From an uncultured Bacilli bacterium (lineage in GTDB: Bacteria; Bacillota_I; Bacilli_A; RF39; UBA660), in contig CANRDA010000019.1 of the NCBI GenBank assembly GCA_947629285.1, forward strand, positions 1-14,505: a DNA stretch of 14,505 nucleotides, in the 5' to 3' direction. Shown here piece by piece: positions 1-6,514 of the stretch (its first letter is position 1; every line of letters begins with the position of its first letter). Made by a program: the position numbers and the translations under genes. The notes under the pieces are model-generated. The model did not search any database and was not told the DNA's origin. It worked only from the letters and a program-made list of their open reading frames with translations.

Positions 1-39
1 TTTATTCTTTTATTTTGAAACTACTCAATACAAACTAAA

Positions 40-71
40 AATGATATATATCACCTCCTATATATATCATT
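40..71. promoter_or_regulatory. 12-bp hairpin with a Shine-Dalgarno sequence in its loop
   Basis: AATGATATATAT pairs perfectly with ATATATATCATT around the 8-nt loop CACCTCCT. Read on the minus strand, the loop is AGGAGGTG, and with the next bases it gives GGAGGTGAT, a complete match to the 16S 3' end. No start codon follows at a usable distance on the minus strand, and in-frame stops appear at once. The arm TATATATCATT occurs again at 160-170. It may be the leader of a leftward gene outside the window, or an accidental anti-Shine-Dalgarno loop. Confidence 0.4.
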
Positions 72-129
72 CCACAATACTTTTCGATTTCCTTTTTTTT
101 ATTGAAACTTTTTTTTAAAAATATGAAAA

Positions 130-170
130 TTTCACATGATTTTCACATTTCTAACCGGTTATATATCATT
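130..170. promoter_or_regulatory. Possible regulator-binding cluster: direct repeats and palindrome
   Basis: TTTCACAT occurs at 130-137 and 141-148, 11 bp apart, which is one helical turn. The perfect palindrome TAACCGGTTA follows at 152-161, and a copy of the 61-71 hairpin arm at 160-170. No gene is visible between 1 and 199, so these could be operator sites of a leftward gene beyond the edge. Function is inferred from spacing and symmetry only. Confidence 0.25.
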
Positions 171-199
171 TTAATTGTAAAATTGGTGACTTAAAATTT

Positions 200-222
200 A
201 AAAAAATTAGGTTTCCCTAATT
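200..222 (-). terminator. Rho-independent terminator of the nrd/ferritin-like operon
   Basis: On the minus strand AATTAGG-GAAA-CCTAATT forms a 7-bp stem with a GNRA tetraloop and runs straight into a T tract. It begins about 2 nt after the stop codon of the ferritin-like gene and is a textbook intrinsic terminator. Confidence 0.85.
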
Positions 223-223
223 A

Positions 224-718
224 TTAACACACTAAATTAAGTAATTTATTAAAACATTTTATATGCATTTTTTCATCTTCTATTATCCTATATAAAGTCA
301 ATTTAATATACTCATCATCTATAACACTTATATCGTACTCATACTTGTTTATAGCCTCTTCTTCTAATTTTATATCACTCAAAAGCATATCTATAATATT
401 AGTATTATAATCTACAAAACTACCACTCCAATATGTCATAAAATTATCTTTAAATACATATCTAGGTTCTACTCCGAGTAGTTTTATAGTCTCACCAAGC
501 AGTTCTAAATGGTGCATCTCAACCATAGCTATCTCAGATAATGTTTTTGAAAATATTTCATTTACATTAAACTTATCAAATTTTTGATATACATACTGTG
601 TGATAGATGTAAGCTCACTATATAGTCCACTATAATCTTCAAGTAATAAACAAGCATATTCTAAATTAGGTTTTTCTACTCTAACAAGAGGATATGGCTT
701 ATTAACTTTACAGTCCAT
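224..718 (-). CDS. Ferritin-like di-iron (rubrerythrin/Mn-catalase-like) protein
   Basis: The 164-residue protein is predicted to be a cytoplasmic four-helix bundle. Its residues match the ferritin-like di-metal pattern: Glu35 in helix 1, E-x-x-H at 67-70 in helix 2, the Glu120/Glu121 cluster in helix 3 and E-x-x-H at 149-152 in helix 4. Such proteins bind iron or manganese and usually deal with peroxide, oxygen or metal storage. It lacks the C-terminal rubredoxin domain of true rubrerythrin. The start follows AGGTGAT with 4-nt spacing. It lies 69 nt downstream of nrdG on the same strand with no terminator between them, so it is probably cotranscribed with the oxygen-sensitive reductase; a protective role is inference. 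A spore-coat CotJC-like protein is an alternative. Confidence 0.7.
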   Translation of the reverse strand: MDCKVNKPYPLVRVEKPNLEYACLLLEDYSGLYSELTSITQYVYQKFDKFNVNEIFSKTLSEIAMVEMHHLELLGETIKLLGVEPRYVFKDNFMTYWSGSFVDYNTNIIDMLLSDIKLEEEAINKYEYDISVIDDEYIKLTLYRIIEDEKMHIKCFNKLLNLVC

Positions 719-787
719 AATATCACCTAATTAATTTTATTCAAAATATTAATTTTAAGTATATGTTTTTTTTCAATAACGTGACTT

Positions 788-1336
788 TCAGATATATAAA
801 TTTTCTTTTTTATTGTGTTTTACTTTTAAATTATCATTTAAATCGTATAGAATTACTTTATGATTCTCAAGTGACTTAGGTACATCTATAATTCTTTGAT
901 TACTAGAACCTCTAAACTCTAAATCCATGCTTTTTTTATCTATTTCAAATTTTCCATCTATTAAAACATCTATATCATTTAAAAATTCTAATATATCTTT
1001 ATTTCCTTTTTCTAGTAACTCTTCATATGTAAATCCAGTATATGCCCATACGTTCATTCCAAGTTCGTGAACTTTTTTAGCAAGTATAGCGCACTGTTTT
1101 GGTTGAAACATAGGGTCTCCTCCAGAGAATGTAACACCATCTTGCCCGGTTAAGTTTTCAAGTGCCTTTATGACATCATCTAGTTCTACTAATTCTCCTG
1201 CATTGAAATCATGAGTTTTTGGATTATGGCAATAAGGACAATTATGAGAACATCCTTGAGTCCAAATAACTGTCCTAATACCTTTTCCATCGACTATGCT
1301 ATCTTCTTGCAGGTCTGCAGCAAGTCTTATTTTCAT
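788..1336 (-). CDS. nrdG: Anaerobic ribonucleotide reductase activating protein (radical SAM)
   Basis: NrdG is the activase that uses a 4Fe-4S cluster and S-adenosylmethionine to make the glycyl radical of class III ribonucleotide reductase. The 182-residue protein has the cluster motif C-x3-C-x2-C at Cys29, Cys33 and Cys36, the SAM-binding SGGDP motif at 71-75, and the family segment with IDGKFE near 126 and a conserved R-G-S-x-N-Q stretch near 142. Length is close to normal for the family, slightly longer at a Lys/Asn-rich tail. Its ATG shares one base with the stop of the upstream glycyl-radical peptide gene (TAATG), so translation is probably coupled, which fits near-equal production of activase and substrate. 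Confidence 0.95.
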   Translation of the reverse strand: MKIRLAADLQEDSIVDGKGIRTVIWTQGCSHNCPYCHNPKTHDFNAGELVELDDVIKALENLTGQDGVTFSGGDPMFQPKQCAILAKKVHELGMNVWAYTGFTYEELLEKGNKDILEFLNDIDVLIDGKFEIDKKSMDLEFRGSSNQRIIDVPKSLENHKVILYDLNDNLKVKHNKKENLYI

Positions 1337-1506
1337 TATTTACCACATTTTTCGCAAGACATAACTTCTTTAACACCAGAATGTTTTACACGGTCTTTTT
1401 CTTCTGCACGTTTACCGTTATTAAATCTGCTTACATCTCCACTTAAGTATCCTGTAACCCTTCTGATTCTTTCAAATTTTACGCCTTCACCAACTAATTT
1501 TTCCAT
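1336..1506 (-). CDS. Separate glycyl-radical peptide of class III ribonucleotide reductase (NrdD C-terminal segment)
   Basis: This 56-residue peptide matches the extreme C-terminus of ordinary NrdD proteins: the glycyl-radical motif RRVTGYL (Gly19 being the expected radical site), then RFNNGK and a D-R-V-K-H ending. The NrdD encoded just upstream stops before this segment, so the two proteins together make one complete NrdD. The peptide adds a C-terminal SCEKCGK with a CxxC pair that may bind zinc. I place the start at 1506 because AGGAGGT lies 5 nt upstream; an in-frame ATG at 1527 lies inside nrdD and has no such site. The Shine-Dalgarno overlaps the nrdD stop, and the stop here overlaps the nrdG start. 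The good ribosome site argues for a real split gene rather than a sequencing frameshift. Confidence 0.85.
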   Translation of the reverse strand: MEKLVGEGVKFERIRRVTGYLSGDVSRFNNGKRAEEKDRVKHSGVKEVMSCEKCGK

Positions 1507-1516
1507 AAAATACCTC

Positions 1517-3817
1517 CTAACATCCACATTGGAAATTCTTTACTTCTTCGAGTGGCACAGCCTCAAACTCTTTACGACCACAACCTGGACACACATCACC
1601 AATTACCCCAACATATCCACAAACTGGATCTCTATCTACTGGATGGTTAATCGCACCATAACCTATTCCAAGTTCTTTCATCATTCTGATAACACTTTCA
1701 AATGCATCTATATTCATTGCAGTATTTCCATCAAACTCTATATATGAGATATGTCCTCCATTAGTTAATTTGTGATATGGAGCCTCAGTTTCAAGTTTGT
1801 GTTTTATAGTTGTATTATAATATACTGGAACATGGAATGAGTTAGTGTAGTAAGCTCTATCAGTAACTCCTTTTATTTTTCCATATATTGCTCTATCTAT
1901 GTTTACAAATCTACCAGATAATCCCTCTGCTGGAGTTGCTATTAAAGTGAAGTTTAAATTGTATTCTTTTGCAAACTCATCAGCCTTTTTTCTCATAAAT
2001 CCGATAATCTCTAAACCTAGTTTTTGAGCTTTCTCTGATTCACCGTGGTGTTCCCCAATCAAAGCCTTCAAAGTCTCAGCAAGACCTATAAATCCTATTG
2101 TTAAACTACCATGTTTTAAAATCTTTCTCATTCTATCAGTAGGTTTTAACTTATCACCATCTGTCCAAACACCTTGTTCGATTAAGAATGGGAAGTTATA
2201 ACACCTCTTATTACACTGAATTTCAAATCTTTCAAGTAATTGGTCTCTAACAAGTTCCATCATGTCTCCTAAATCTTTATAGAAACCATCCATATCTGCC
2301 TTATCTCTTTCTTTAAGACAAATACCATGTTTTATACCAAGTCTAGGTAAGTTAATAGATGTAAATGATAAGTTACCTCTACCACCTGTTGTTTGATTAT
2401 CTGGGTCAGTAACATCGCTCATAACACGCGTTCTACAACCCATATATCCAACTTCAGTTCTATAATCACCTGGTCTATAAAACTCTAAATTGAATGGAGC
2501 ATCCAAGAATGAGAAGTTAGGGAATAATCTTTTAGCAGATACTTCACAAGACCTTCTAAATATATCATAGTTTGGATCTTCAGGATTAAAGTTAACTCCC
2601 TCTTTTACTTTAAATATTGAAACTGGGAATATTGGAGTTTCTCCTCTTCCTAATCCTTCATCAGTTGCTCTTAAGAAGTTTAATGAAACCATTCTTCCTT
2701 CTGGAGATATATCTGTTCCAAAATTTACTGAAGAAAATGGTACTTGAGCTCCCGCCCTTGAATGCATTGTATTTAAATTGTGTACAAAAGCTTCCATAGC
2801 TTGATAAGTCTTTCTATCAGTTTTCAAAAGTGCCTTATCGTATGCTTTTTCAAATAATCTTTTAACCACATCTGAATCTTTATAGATAGGTTCAAATATT
2901 TCTATACCAAATTTTATACTTTCTAGTTTGTCTATTTCTCTTGCTACTCTATCCATACTTATAAACTCTAGTAAGCCCTCTAAGTCTAAATAATCACTTA
3001 CTTGTTGTTTAAACTCTCTTTTAAATGTCATAAGTACGCCTGGAGCCATAAAATAATCGAATGCTGGAATACTTTGACCTCCGTGTTGATCATTTTGGTT
3101 AGCCTGGATTGCTATTGCTGCAAGTGCGCTAAATGATGATATATCTTTTGGAGGTCTTAAATAGCCATGACCTGTTGAAAATCCTTTTTTAAATAATCTA
3201 TCAAGTTCTATTTGCATACAAGTTGTAGTTCCCATAGGAAGGAAATCCATATCGTGAATATGTATATCTCCGTCGTCGTGTGCATCTGCAAATTTCTTTT
3301 TCATTAGATATGCTTTAGCAAATTCTTTTGATACTGTAGAACCGTATTGTAACATAGTTCCCATTGCAGTATCTCCATCTACATTTGCATTTTCTCTTTT
3401 AGTATCGTCTTCGTTTGCTGATTTTAATCCTAATCCTTCGATAGTCTTTAAGAATTTATGCATACGCTTATCATCTATAAACATCTCTCTTGATTGAGCA
3501 CGTCTATCCCTATATTCAGCAAAAGAATCGTGTACTTCATCATAACCTTTTTTTTCTAAAGATTTCTCTATTAAATCTTGAATCTCTTCTATTTTAATTT
3601 TTTCTTTATAATCTTTTTCTATATTTTTAATTACATCGTTATACACTTTTGTAATATCACTAGAATCATATTTATATTTTCCTGTTTCCTCATCTTGTTC
3701 ATTTACGCTATCAAATCCTTTTTTAATAGCAAGGGCGATTTTAGTTCCATCAAAGTCAACTTTTTTACCATTTCTCTTGATTACAACTAAGTCTAATTTC
3801 TCTTCTACATCTGTCAT
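1517..3817 (-). CDS. nrdD: Anaerobic ribonucleoside-triphosphate reductase, catalytic subunit lacking the glycyl-radical tail
   Basis: This class III enzyme reduces ribonucleoside triphosphates to deoxyribonucleotides without oxygen. Residues 8-105 form an ATP-cone allosteric domain (IKRNGKKVDFDGTKI). The ten-stranded barrel follows, with Cys200 (TTTCMQIEL) and Cys461 (MGCRTRV), the expected active-site cysteines, then the conserved NGGHISYIE near 686 and NHPVDR near 724. The zinc region is unusual: canonical NrdD has C-x-x-C near here, but Asp730 takes the first cysteine's place. Cys733, Cys743 and Cys746 remain and the protein ends in QCGC (Cys764, Cys766). The radical-bearing RRxxGYL segment is missing and is encoded by the next gene, 10 nt downstream. 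The start follows AGGAG with 7-nt spacing. Confidence 0.95.
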   Translation of the reverse strand: MTDVEEKLDLVVIKRNGKKVDFDGTKIALAIKKGFDSVNEQDEETGKYKYDSSDITKVYNDVIKNIEKDYKEKIKIEEIQDLIEKSLEKKGYDEVHDSFAEYRDRRAQSREMFIDDKRMHKFLKTIEGLGLKSANEDDTKRENANVDGDTAMGTMLQYGSTVSKEFAKAYLMKKKFADAHDDGDIHIHDMDFLPMGTTTCMQIELDRLFKKGFSTGHGYLRPPKDISSFSALAAIAIQANQNDQHGGQSIPAFDYFMAPGVLMTFKREFKQQVSDYLDLEGLLEFISMDRVAREIDKLESIKFGIEIFEPIYKDSDVVKRLFEKAYDKALLKTDRKTYQAMEAFVHNLNTMHSRAGAQVPFSSVNFGTDISPEGRMVSLNFLRATDEGLGRGETPIFPVSIFKVKEGVNFNPEDPNYDIFRRSCEVSAKRLFPNFSFLDAPFNLEFYRPGDYRTEVGYMGCRTRVMSDVTDPDNQTTGGRGNLSFTSINLPRLGIKHGICLKERDKADMDGFYKDLGDMMELVRDQLLERFEIQCNKRCYNFPFLIEQGVWTDGDKLKPTDRMRKILKHGSLTIGFIGLAETLKALIGEHHGESEKAQKLGLEIIGFMRKKADEFAKEYNLNFTLIATPAEGLSGRFVNIDRAIYGKIKGVTDRAYYTNSFHVPVYYNTTIKHKLETEAPYHKLTNGGHISYIEFDGNTAMNIDAFESVIRMMKELGIGYGAINHPVDRDPVCGYVGVIGDVCPGCGRKEFEAVPLEEVKNFQCGC

Positions 3818-3845
3818 AACTAATCTCCTATCTTTCTACATTTTA

Positions 3846-3874
3846 AGTATATCATTCTAAAAATACATAGTCAA
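3846..3874 (-). promoter_or_regulatory. SigA-type promoter of the nrdD operon
   Basis: On the minus strand TTGACT (-35) and TATACT (-10) are separated by 17 bp, ending about 29 nt before the nrdD ATG. This is close to the housekeeping consensus. I see no convincing NrdR box around it. Confidence 0.75.
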
Positions 3875-4051
3875 TAGGTTTTTAAAAAAAATTAATTTTT
3901 TTATTTTTTGAAAAATTAATTTTTGCATTTTTTCGGTTTTTTAAAATTATAATTCATCAAAATCCCTTTATTTTCAACAAATTTAATTTTTGTTTTTTCA
4001 AAAAAAACATATTTTTGTAAAATACGCTTTTTTACATTTTTAAAAATTTCA
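3875..4051. other. AT-tract intergenic DNA between the kinase gene and the nrdD promoter
   Basis: This is almost pure A and T, with repeated TTAATTTTT and TTTTTCAAAA runs. On the minus strand TGTAAAA/TTTTACA with a 7-nt loop, a little past the kinase stop, could be a weak terminator followed after a few bases by a T run. No open frame with a ribosome site is present. The A-tracts may act as an UP element or bent DNA upstream of the nrdD promoter. Confidence 0.4.
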
Positions 4052-5428
4052 TCATTTATCTATTTCAAAATAGAATGTTGTGCCTATACCTTTCTCGCTT
4101 TCAACACCATACTTATATTCGTGCATTATAAGTATGTTTTTTACAATAGAAAGTCCAAGTCCAGTACCGTGTGTTACACGCTTATATTTTTTATCCACTT
4201 TATAATATTTATCCCAAATATGGTTTATATCTTCTAAGTCTATTCCACTTCCTGTATCTTTAACTTCTAGTCTAATCTTGCTTTCTAAATCTTTTAATGC
4301 TATATAGACTTTTTTATCTTCACCAGTATAGTTAATCGCATTATTAAGTAAATTATATATAACTTGTTCTATTTTCTTTTTATCTGCATTTATATTATAA
4401 CTAAAGCCAGTATATTCTATTTTATAACCGTCTTCTTCTAGTATACTAAATTTTTCTATTATAGATTTAATAAGTATATCTAAATCGAAATTCTCTTTAT
4501 CTAATTTTACTGCATTAGACTGTATTTTAGATAAATCGAGTATATCTTCTACAAGTAAGTTTAATCTATCTACTTCTTCTATTATAGTATTTAAGTTTTT
4601 ATCTCTCTTACCTTTATTTTTATAAGTTAAATCTTTAACCATTTCAGCATTTGCTTTAATAAGCGTTAGGGGTGTTTTAAGGTCATGTGATACATTAGCG
4701 AGTAAGTCTCTTCTAAGTTCTTCTGTCTTAGATAATTCTAACGCCGCACTATTTAGTGTACTTTCTAGTTGATTAATCTCTTTAATATCAGTCCCACTAT
4801 CAAATACTACATTATAGTTTCCTTCAGATAATTTTTTACTAGTATTAGTTATATTTAAAATTGGTTTACATATTTTTTTAGATATGGTGTATGCGATTAA
4901 AAACGCTATTAAAAGTACTGCTAATATAATTATGAATAATTGGTTTTTTAAGAGTGTTACTGTAGAACCTATTGGCTCTAGTGATGTACTAATAAATGCA
5001 TATACACCGTTATCTATTTTTAAACCATATATAAGCGCTTTGTTTTGAAATTTAGGATTGATTACTCTATATATAATAGATGTTTTATTGCTCAACATAA
5101 AGTCTAGTTTATAATCGTTAATCTCTCTACTATTAGTAAATAAACATCCCCTACTTATACTATCTGTTGAATATGATATTTCATTATTTTCTGTTATTTC
5201 TATACAAATATCTTCTTGGTATGCAAGATTATCTAGTATATCGCTGTAATCTCCAGTATTATACGCAGTAGATACTTTTTTAGCTATATCCTTTATTTTA
5301 GATTGTTTTCTCCATTCATAGTATGTTCCGAGTGACATAACTTGAAGGATAAAAACTCCAACTAATATTACTAGAGTAAATAAAGATAAATATAACCAAA
5401 CTTTAGTCTTTAAACTACTTTTCTTCAT
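4052..5428 (-). CDS. Membrane sensor histidine kinase (HAMP, HisKA, HATPase_c)
   Basis: The 458-residue kinase has two membrane helices (about 10-32 and 163-183) around an extracytoplasmic domain of some 130 residues, then a HAMP linker (about 184-236). The phosphoacceptor is His248 in NVSHDLKTPL. The ATP-binding domain has an N box near 355-368 (NLLNNAINY), G1 DTGSGI at 391-396 and G2 GTGLGL at 421-426. All catalytic motifs look intact, so it should autophosphorylate and pass phosphate to the adjacent regulator, whose gene overlaps its 5' end by 14 nt. The sensor domain matches nothing I recognise; two cysteines there (near 75 and 95) could form a disulfide or bind a ligand. The signal is unknown. 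Confidence 0.93.
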   Translation of the reverse strand: MKKSSLKTKVWLYLSLFTLVILVGVFILQVMSLGTYYEWRKQSKIKDIAKKVSTAYNTGDYSDILDNLAYQEDICIEITENNEISYSTDSISRGCLFTNSREINDYKLDFMLSNKTSIIYRVINPKFQNKALIYGLKIDNGVYAFISTSLEPIGSTVTLLKNQLFIIILAVLLIAFLIAYTISKKICKPILNITNTSKKLSEGNYNVVFDSGTDIKEINQLESTLNSAALELSKTEELRRDLLANVSHDLKTPLTLIKANAEMVKDLTYKNKGKRDKNLNTIIEEVDRLNLLVEDILDLSKIQSNAVKLDKENFDLDILIKSIIEKFSILEEDGYKIEYTGFSYNINADKKKIEQVIYNLLNNAINYTGEDKKVYIALKDLESKIRLEVKDTGSGIDLEDINHIWDKYYKVDKKYKRVTHGTGLGLSIVKNILIMHEYKYGVESEKGIGTTFYFEIDK

Positions 5429-6077
5429 ATTTATAACCCATACCTCTTACAGTAGTTACTAGGTCTCTATATTCACCTAAACTATTTCTAAGCATTTTTA
5501 TATGAGTATCGACTGTTCTATCTTCTCCATAAAAGTCATAGCCCCATAATTTATTTAATAATGTCTCACGAGATAAGGCAATTCCTTTATTCTGTACAAA
5601 AAGCACAAGTAGTTCATATTCCTTTGGAGTAATTTTAATCTCTTTACCATTTATAGAGACTGTATGACCTAAATAGTTTATTTTTAGATTCTTATAGGTA
5701 TATTCATCAACAGATTCTTTATTTCTATTTGTAACTGCTTTTATACGTGCCATTAACTCTTTAGGACTAAATGGTTTAGTTACATAATCATCTACTCCCA
5801 TATTGAAACTTTGTAATTTATCATATTCATCTGCTCGAGCAGAAAGCATTATAACTGGTATATCACAAAATTCTTTTATCTTTTCAAGAGTTGTATACCC
5901 ATCCATTTTAGGCATCATTATATCTAGTATAATTACATCTATATCGCTGTGTTTCTTTAAAATAGAAAGTGCATCAATTCCGTTTCCTGCTTCAAAAGTA
6001 TCATAACCTTCGCTTTTTGAATACTCTTTTATGACCTCTCTTATGCCGAGTTCATCATCTACTATTAAAATTTTCAT
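5415..6077 (-). CDS. OmpR/PhoB-family response regulator
   Basis: The 220-residue protein has a receiver domain (1-118) with acidic Asp7/Asp8, phosphoacceptor Asp52 in ILDIMMPKMDG, Ser79 and Lys101. The C-terminal winged helix (about 125-218) contains the family pattern TPKEYELL, the recognition-helix segment DRTVDTHIKMLR and the final RGMGYKYE. It is a DNA-binding transcription factor activated by the cognate kinase, translated first and overlapping it by 14 nt. The start has AGAGGTGG a few nt upstream. Autoregulation is plausible because the 110-nt divergent intergenic region carries palindromes over its own -10 region. Confidence 0.94.
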   Translation of the reverse strand: MKILIVDDELGIREVIKEYSKSEGYDTFEAGNGIDALSILKKHSDIDVIILDIMMPKMDGYTTLEKIKEFCDIPVIMLSARADEYDKLQSFNMGVDDYVTKPFSPKELMARIKAVTNRNKESVDEYTYKNLKINYLGHTVSINGKEIKITPKEYELLVLFVQNKGIALSRETLLNKLWGYDFYGEDRTVDTHIKMLRNSLGEYRDLVTTVRGMGYKYEEK

Positions 6078-6096
6078 AAACCACCTCTATAACTTT

Positions 6097-6117
6097 ATTA
6101 TACATTATAATGTGTAT
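6097..6117 (-). promoter_or_regulatory. Palindromic site over the likely -10 region of the response-regulator gene
   Basis: ACATTATAATGT (6102-6113) is a perfect 12-bp palindrome nested in a wider symmetric ATACA/TGTAT pair (6100-6117). Two minus-strand TATAAT hexamers (6104-6109 and 6097-6102) fall in it. No good -35 is seen at 17 bp, which suits an activator-dependent or autoregulated promoter. The site also loosely resembles Fur/PerR-type AT-rich dyads, but I cannot assign it. Confidence 0.4.
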
Positions 6118-6140
6118 TTTTAATGAAAAATTTTATTTAT

Positions 6141-6173
6141 TTGACAAAATATTTTAAGTTTGTTAGACTTAAA
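6141..6173 (+). promoter_or_regulatory. Promoter with operator-like dyad for the 65-residue protein gene
   Basis: TTGACA (6141-6146) and TAGACT (6164-6169) are separated by 17 bp. TTTAAGT (6153-6159) and ACTTAAA (6167-6173) form an inverted repeat with a 7-bp centre that overlaps the -10 element, a placement typical of repressor binding. The CGGAGG ribosome site follows directly. Confidence 0.6.
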
Positions 6174-6187
6174 CCGGAGGTATGATT

Positions 6188-6385
6188 ATGAGAAGTGCGA
6201 AAGATAATGAATTTCCATATAGGATGAGTACGGTGTGCTACTTCGAAGTGGACAAGAAAGGACATGTTACTCAAATACACCATAAAAATAAATCAGATAT
6301 TAACGAAGTATTAGAAGCTTATAAAAGAGCAGTAAAGGGAATTACTACTTTATATGGTGTTTGGCCTGTAGTGATTTATTTATAA
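6188..6385 (+). CDS. Small protein of unknown function (65 residues)
   Basis: I do not recognise this protein. I take the ATG at 6188 rather than 6182 because GGAGG (6176-6180) sits 7 nt from 6188 but only 1 nt from 6182. The product is soluble, with a basic middle (VDKKGHVTQIHHKNK) that suggests a small beta-hairpin, a helical stretch rich in Asp/Glu/Lys (about 36-50) and a hydrophobic end (GVWPVVIYL). It has no signal peptide. It is transcribed divergently from the response regulator from a good promoter with an operator-like dyad, so control by that two-component system is a reasonable guess. The 65-codon length, strong ribosome site and promoter support it as a real gene. Confidence 0.7.
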   Translation: MRSAKDNEFPYRMSTVCYFEVDKKGHVTQIHHKNKSDINEVLEAYKRAVKGITTLYGVWPVVIYL

Positions 6386-6397
6386 TAGATGATTTAG

Positions 6398-6415
6398 AAT
6401 TGTTTGCAAACAGTT
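6398..6415. promoter_or_regulatory. Perfect palindrome TGTTTGCAAACA
   Basis: The 12-bp perfect palindrome at 6401-6412 is extended by AA/TT outside one T-G pair. It lies 16 nt after the stop of the small protein gene and about 100 nt before the collagen-like gene. Its GC centre resembles LacI/CcpA-type operators in outline, but it does not match the cre consensus well. It could also form a small RNA hairpin. Confidence 0.35.
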
Positions 6416-6471
6416 TTGAACTCTTTAGTTTATCTAAATAGTTAAATAAGTTAATGATTTTATATTAAACA

Positions 6472-6514
6472 AAAAAACTAACCTTTCGTAAAATATTATG
6501 AAAGGAGTTTTTTT
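6472..6514 (+). promoter_or_regulatory. Terminator-like hairpin that holds the ribosome site of the collagen-like gene
   Basis: AAAAAACT plus CCTTTCGTAA pairs with TTATGAAAGG plus AGTTTTTT around an AATA loop. There is one G-T pair and a 2-nt AA bulge, giving an 18-bp stem. A run of seven T follows and the ATG at 6515 comes immediately after. The ribosome site AAAGGAG (6501-6507) is in the descending arm, with ideal 7-nt spacing. The element can therefore act as a terminator for the small upstream gene and, if transcription passes through, hide the start site of the next. Confidence 0.6.

Noticed and set aside
50..60. Possible 16S rRNA 3' end, because of ATCACCTCCT
   Set aside because: Only about ten bases match and the flanks are AT repeats; it is a Shine-Dalgarno complement, not rRNA.
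1211..1747. Open frame on the plus strand opposite nrdG, the small peptide and the nrdD end
   Set aside because: It has no ribosome site and reads a low-complexity Ser/Thr/Ile sequence across three well-supported minus-strand genes.
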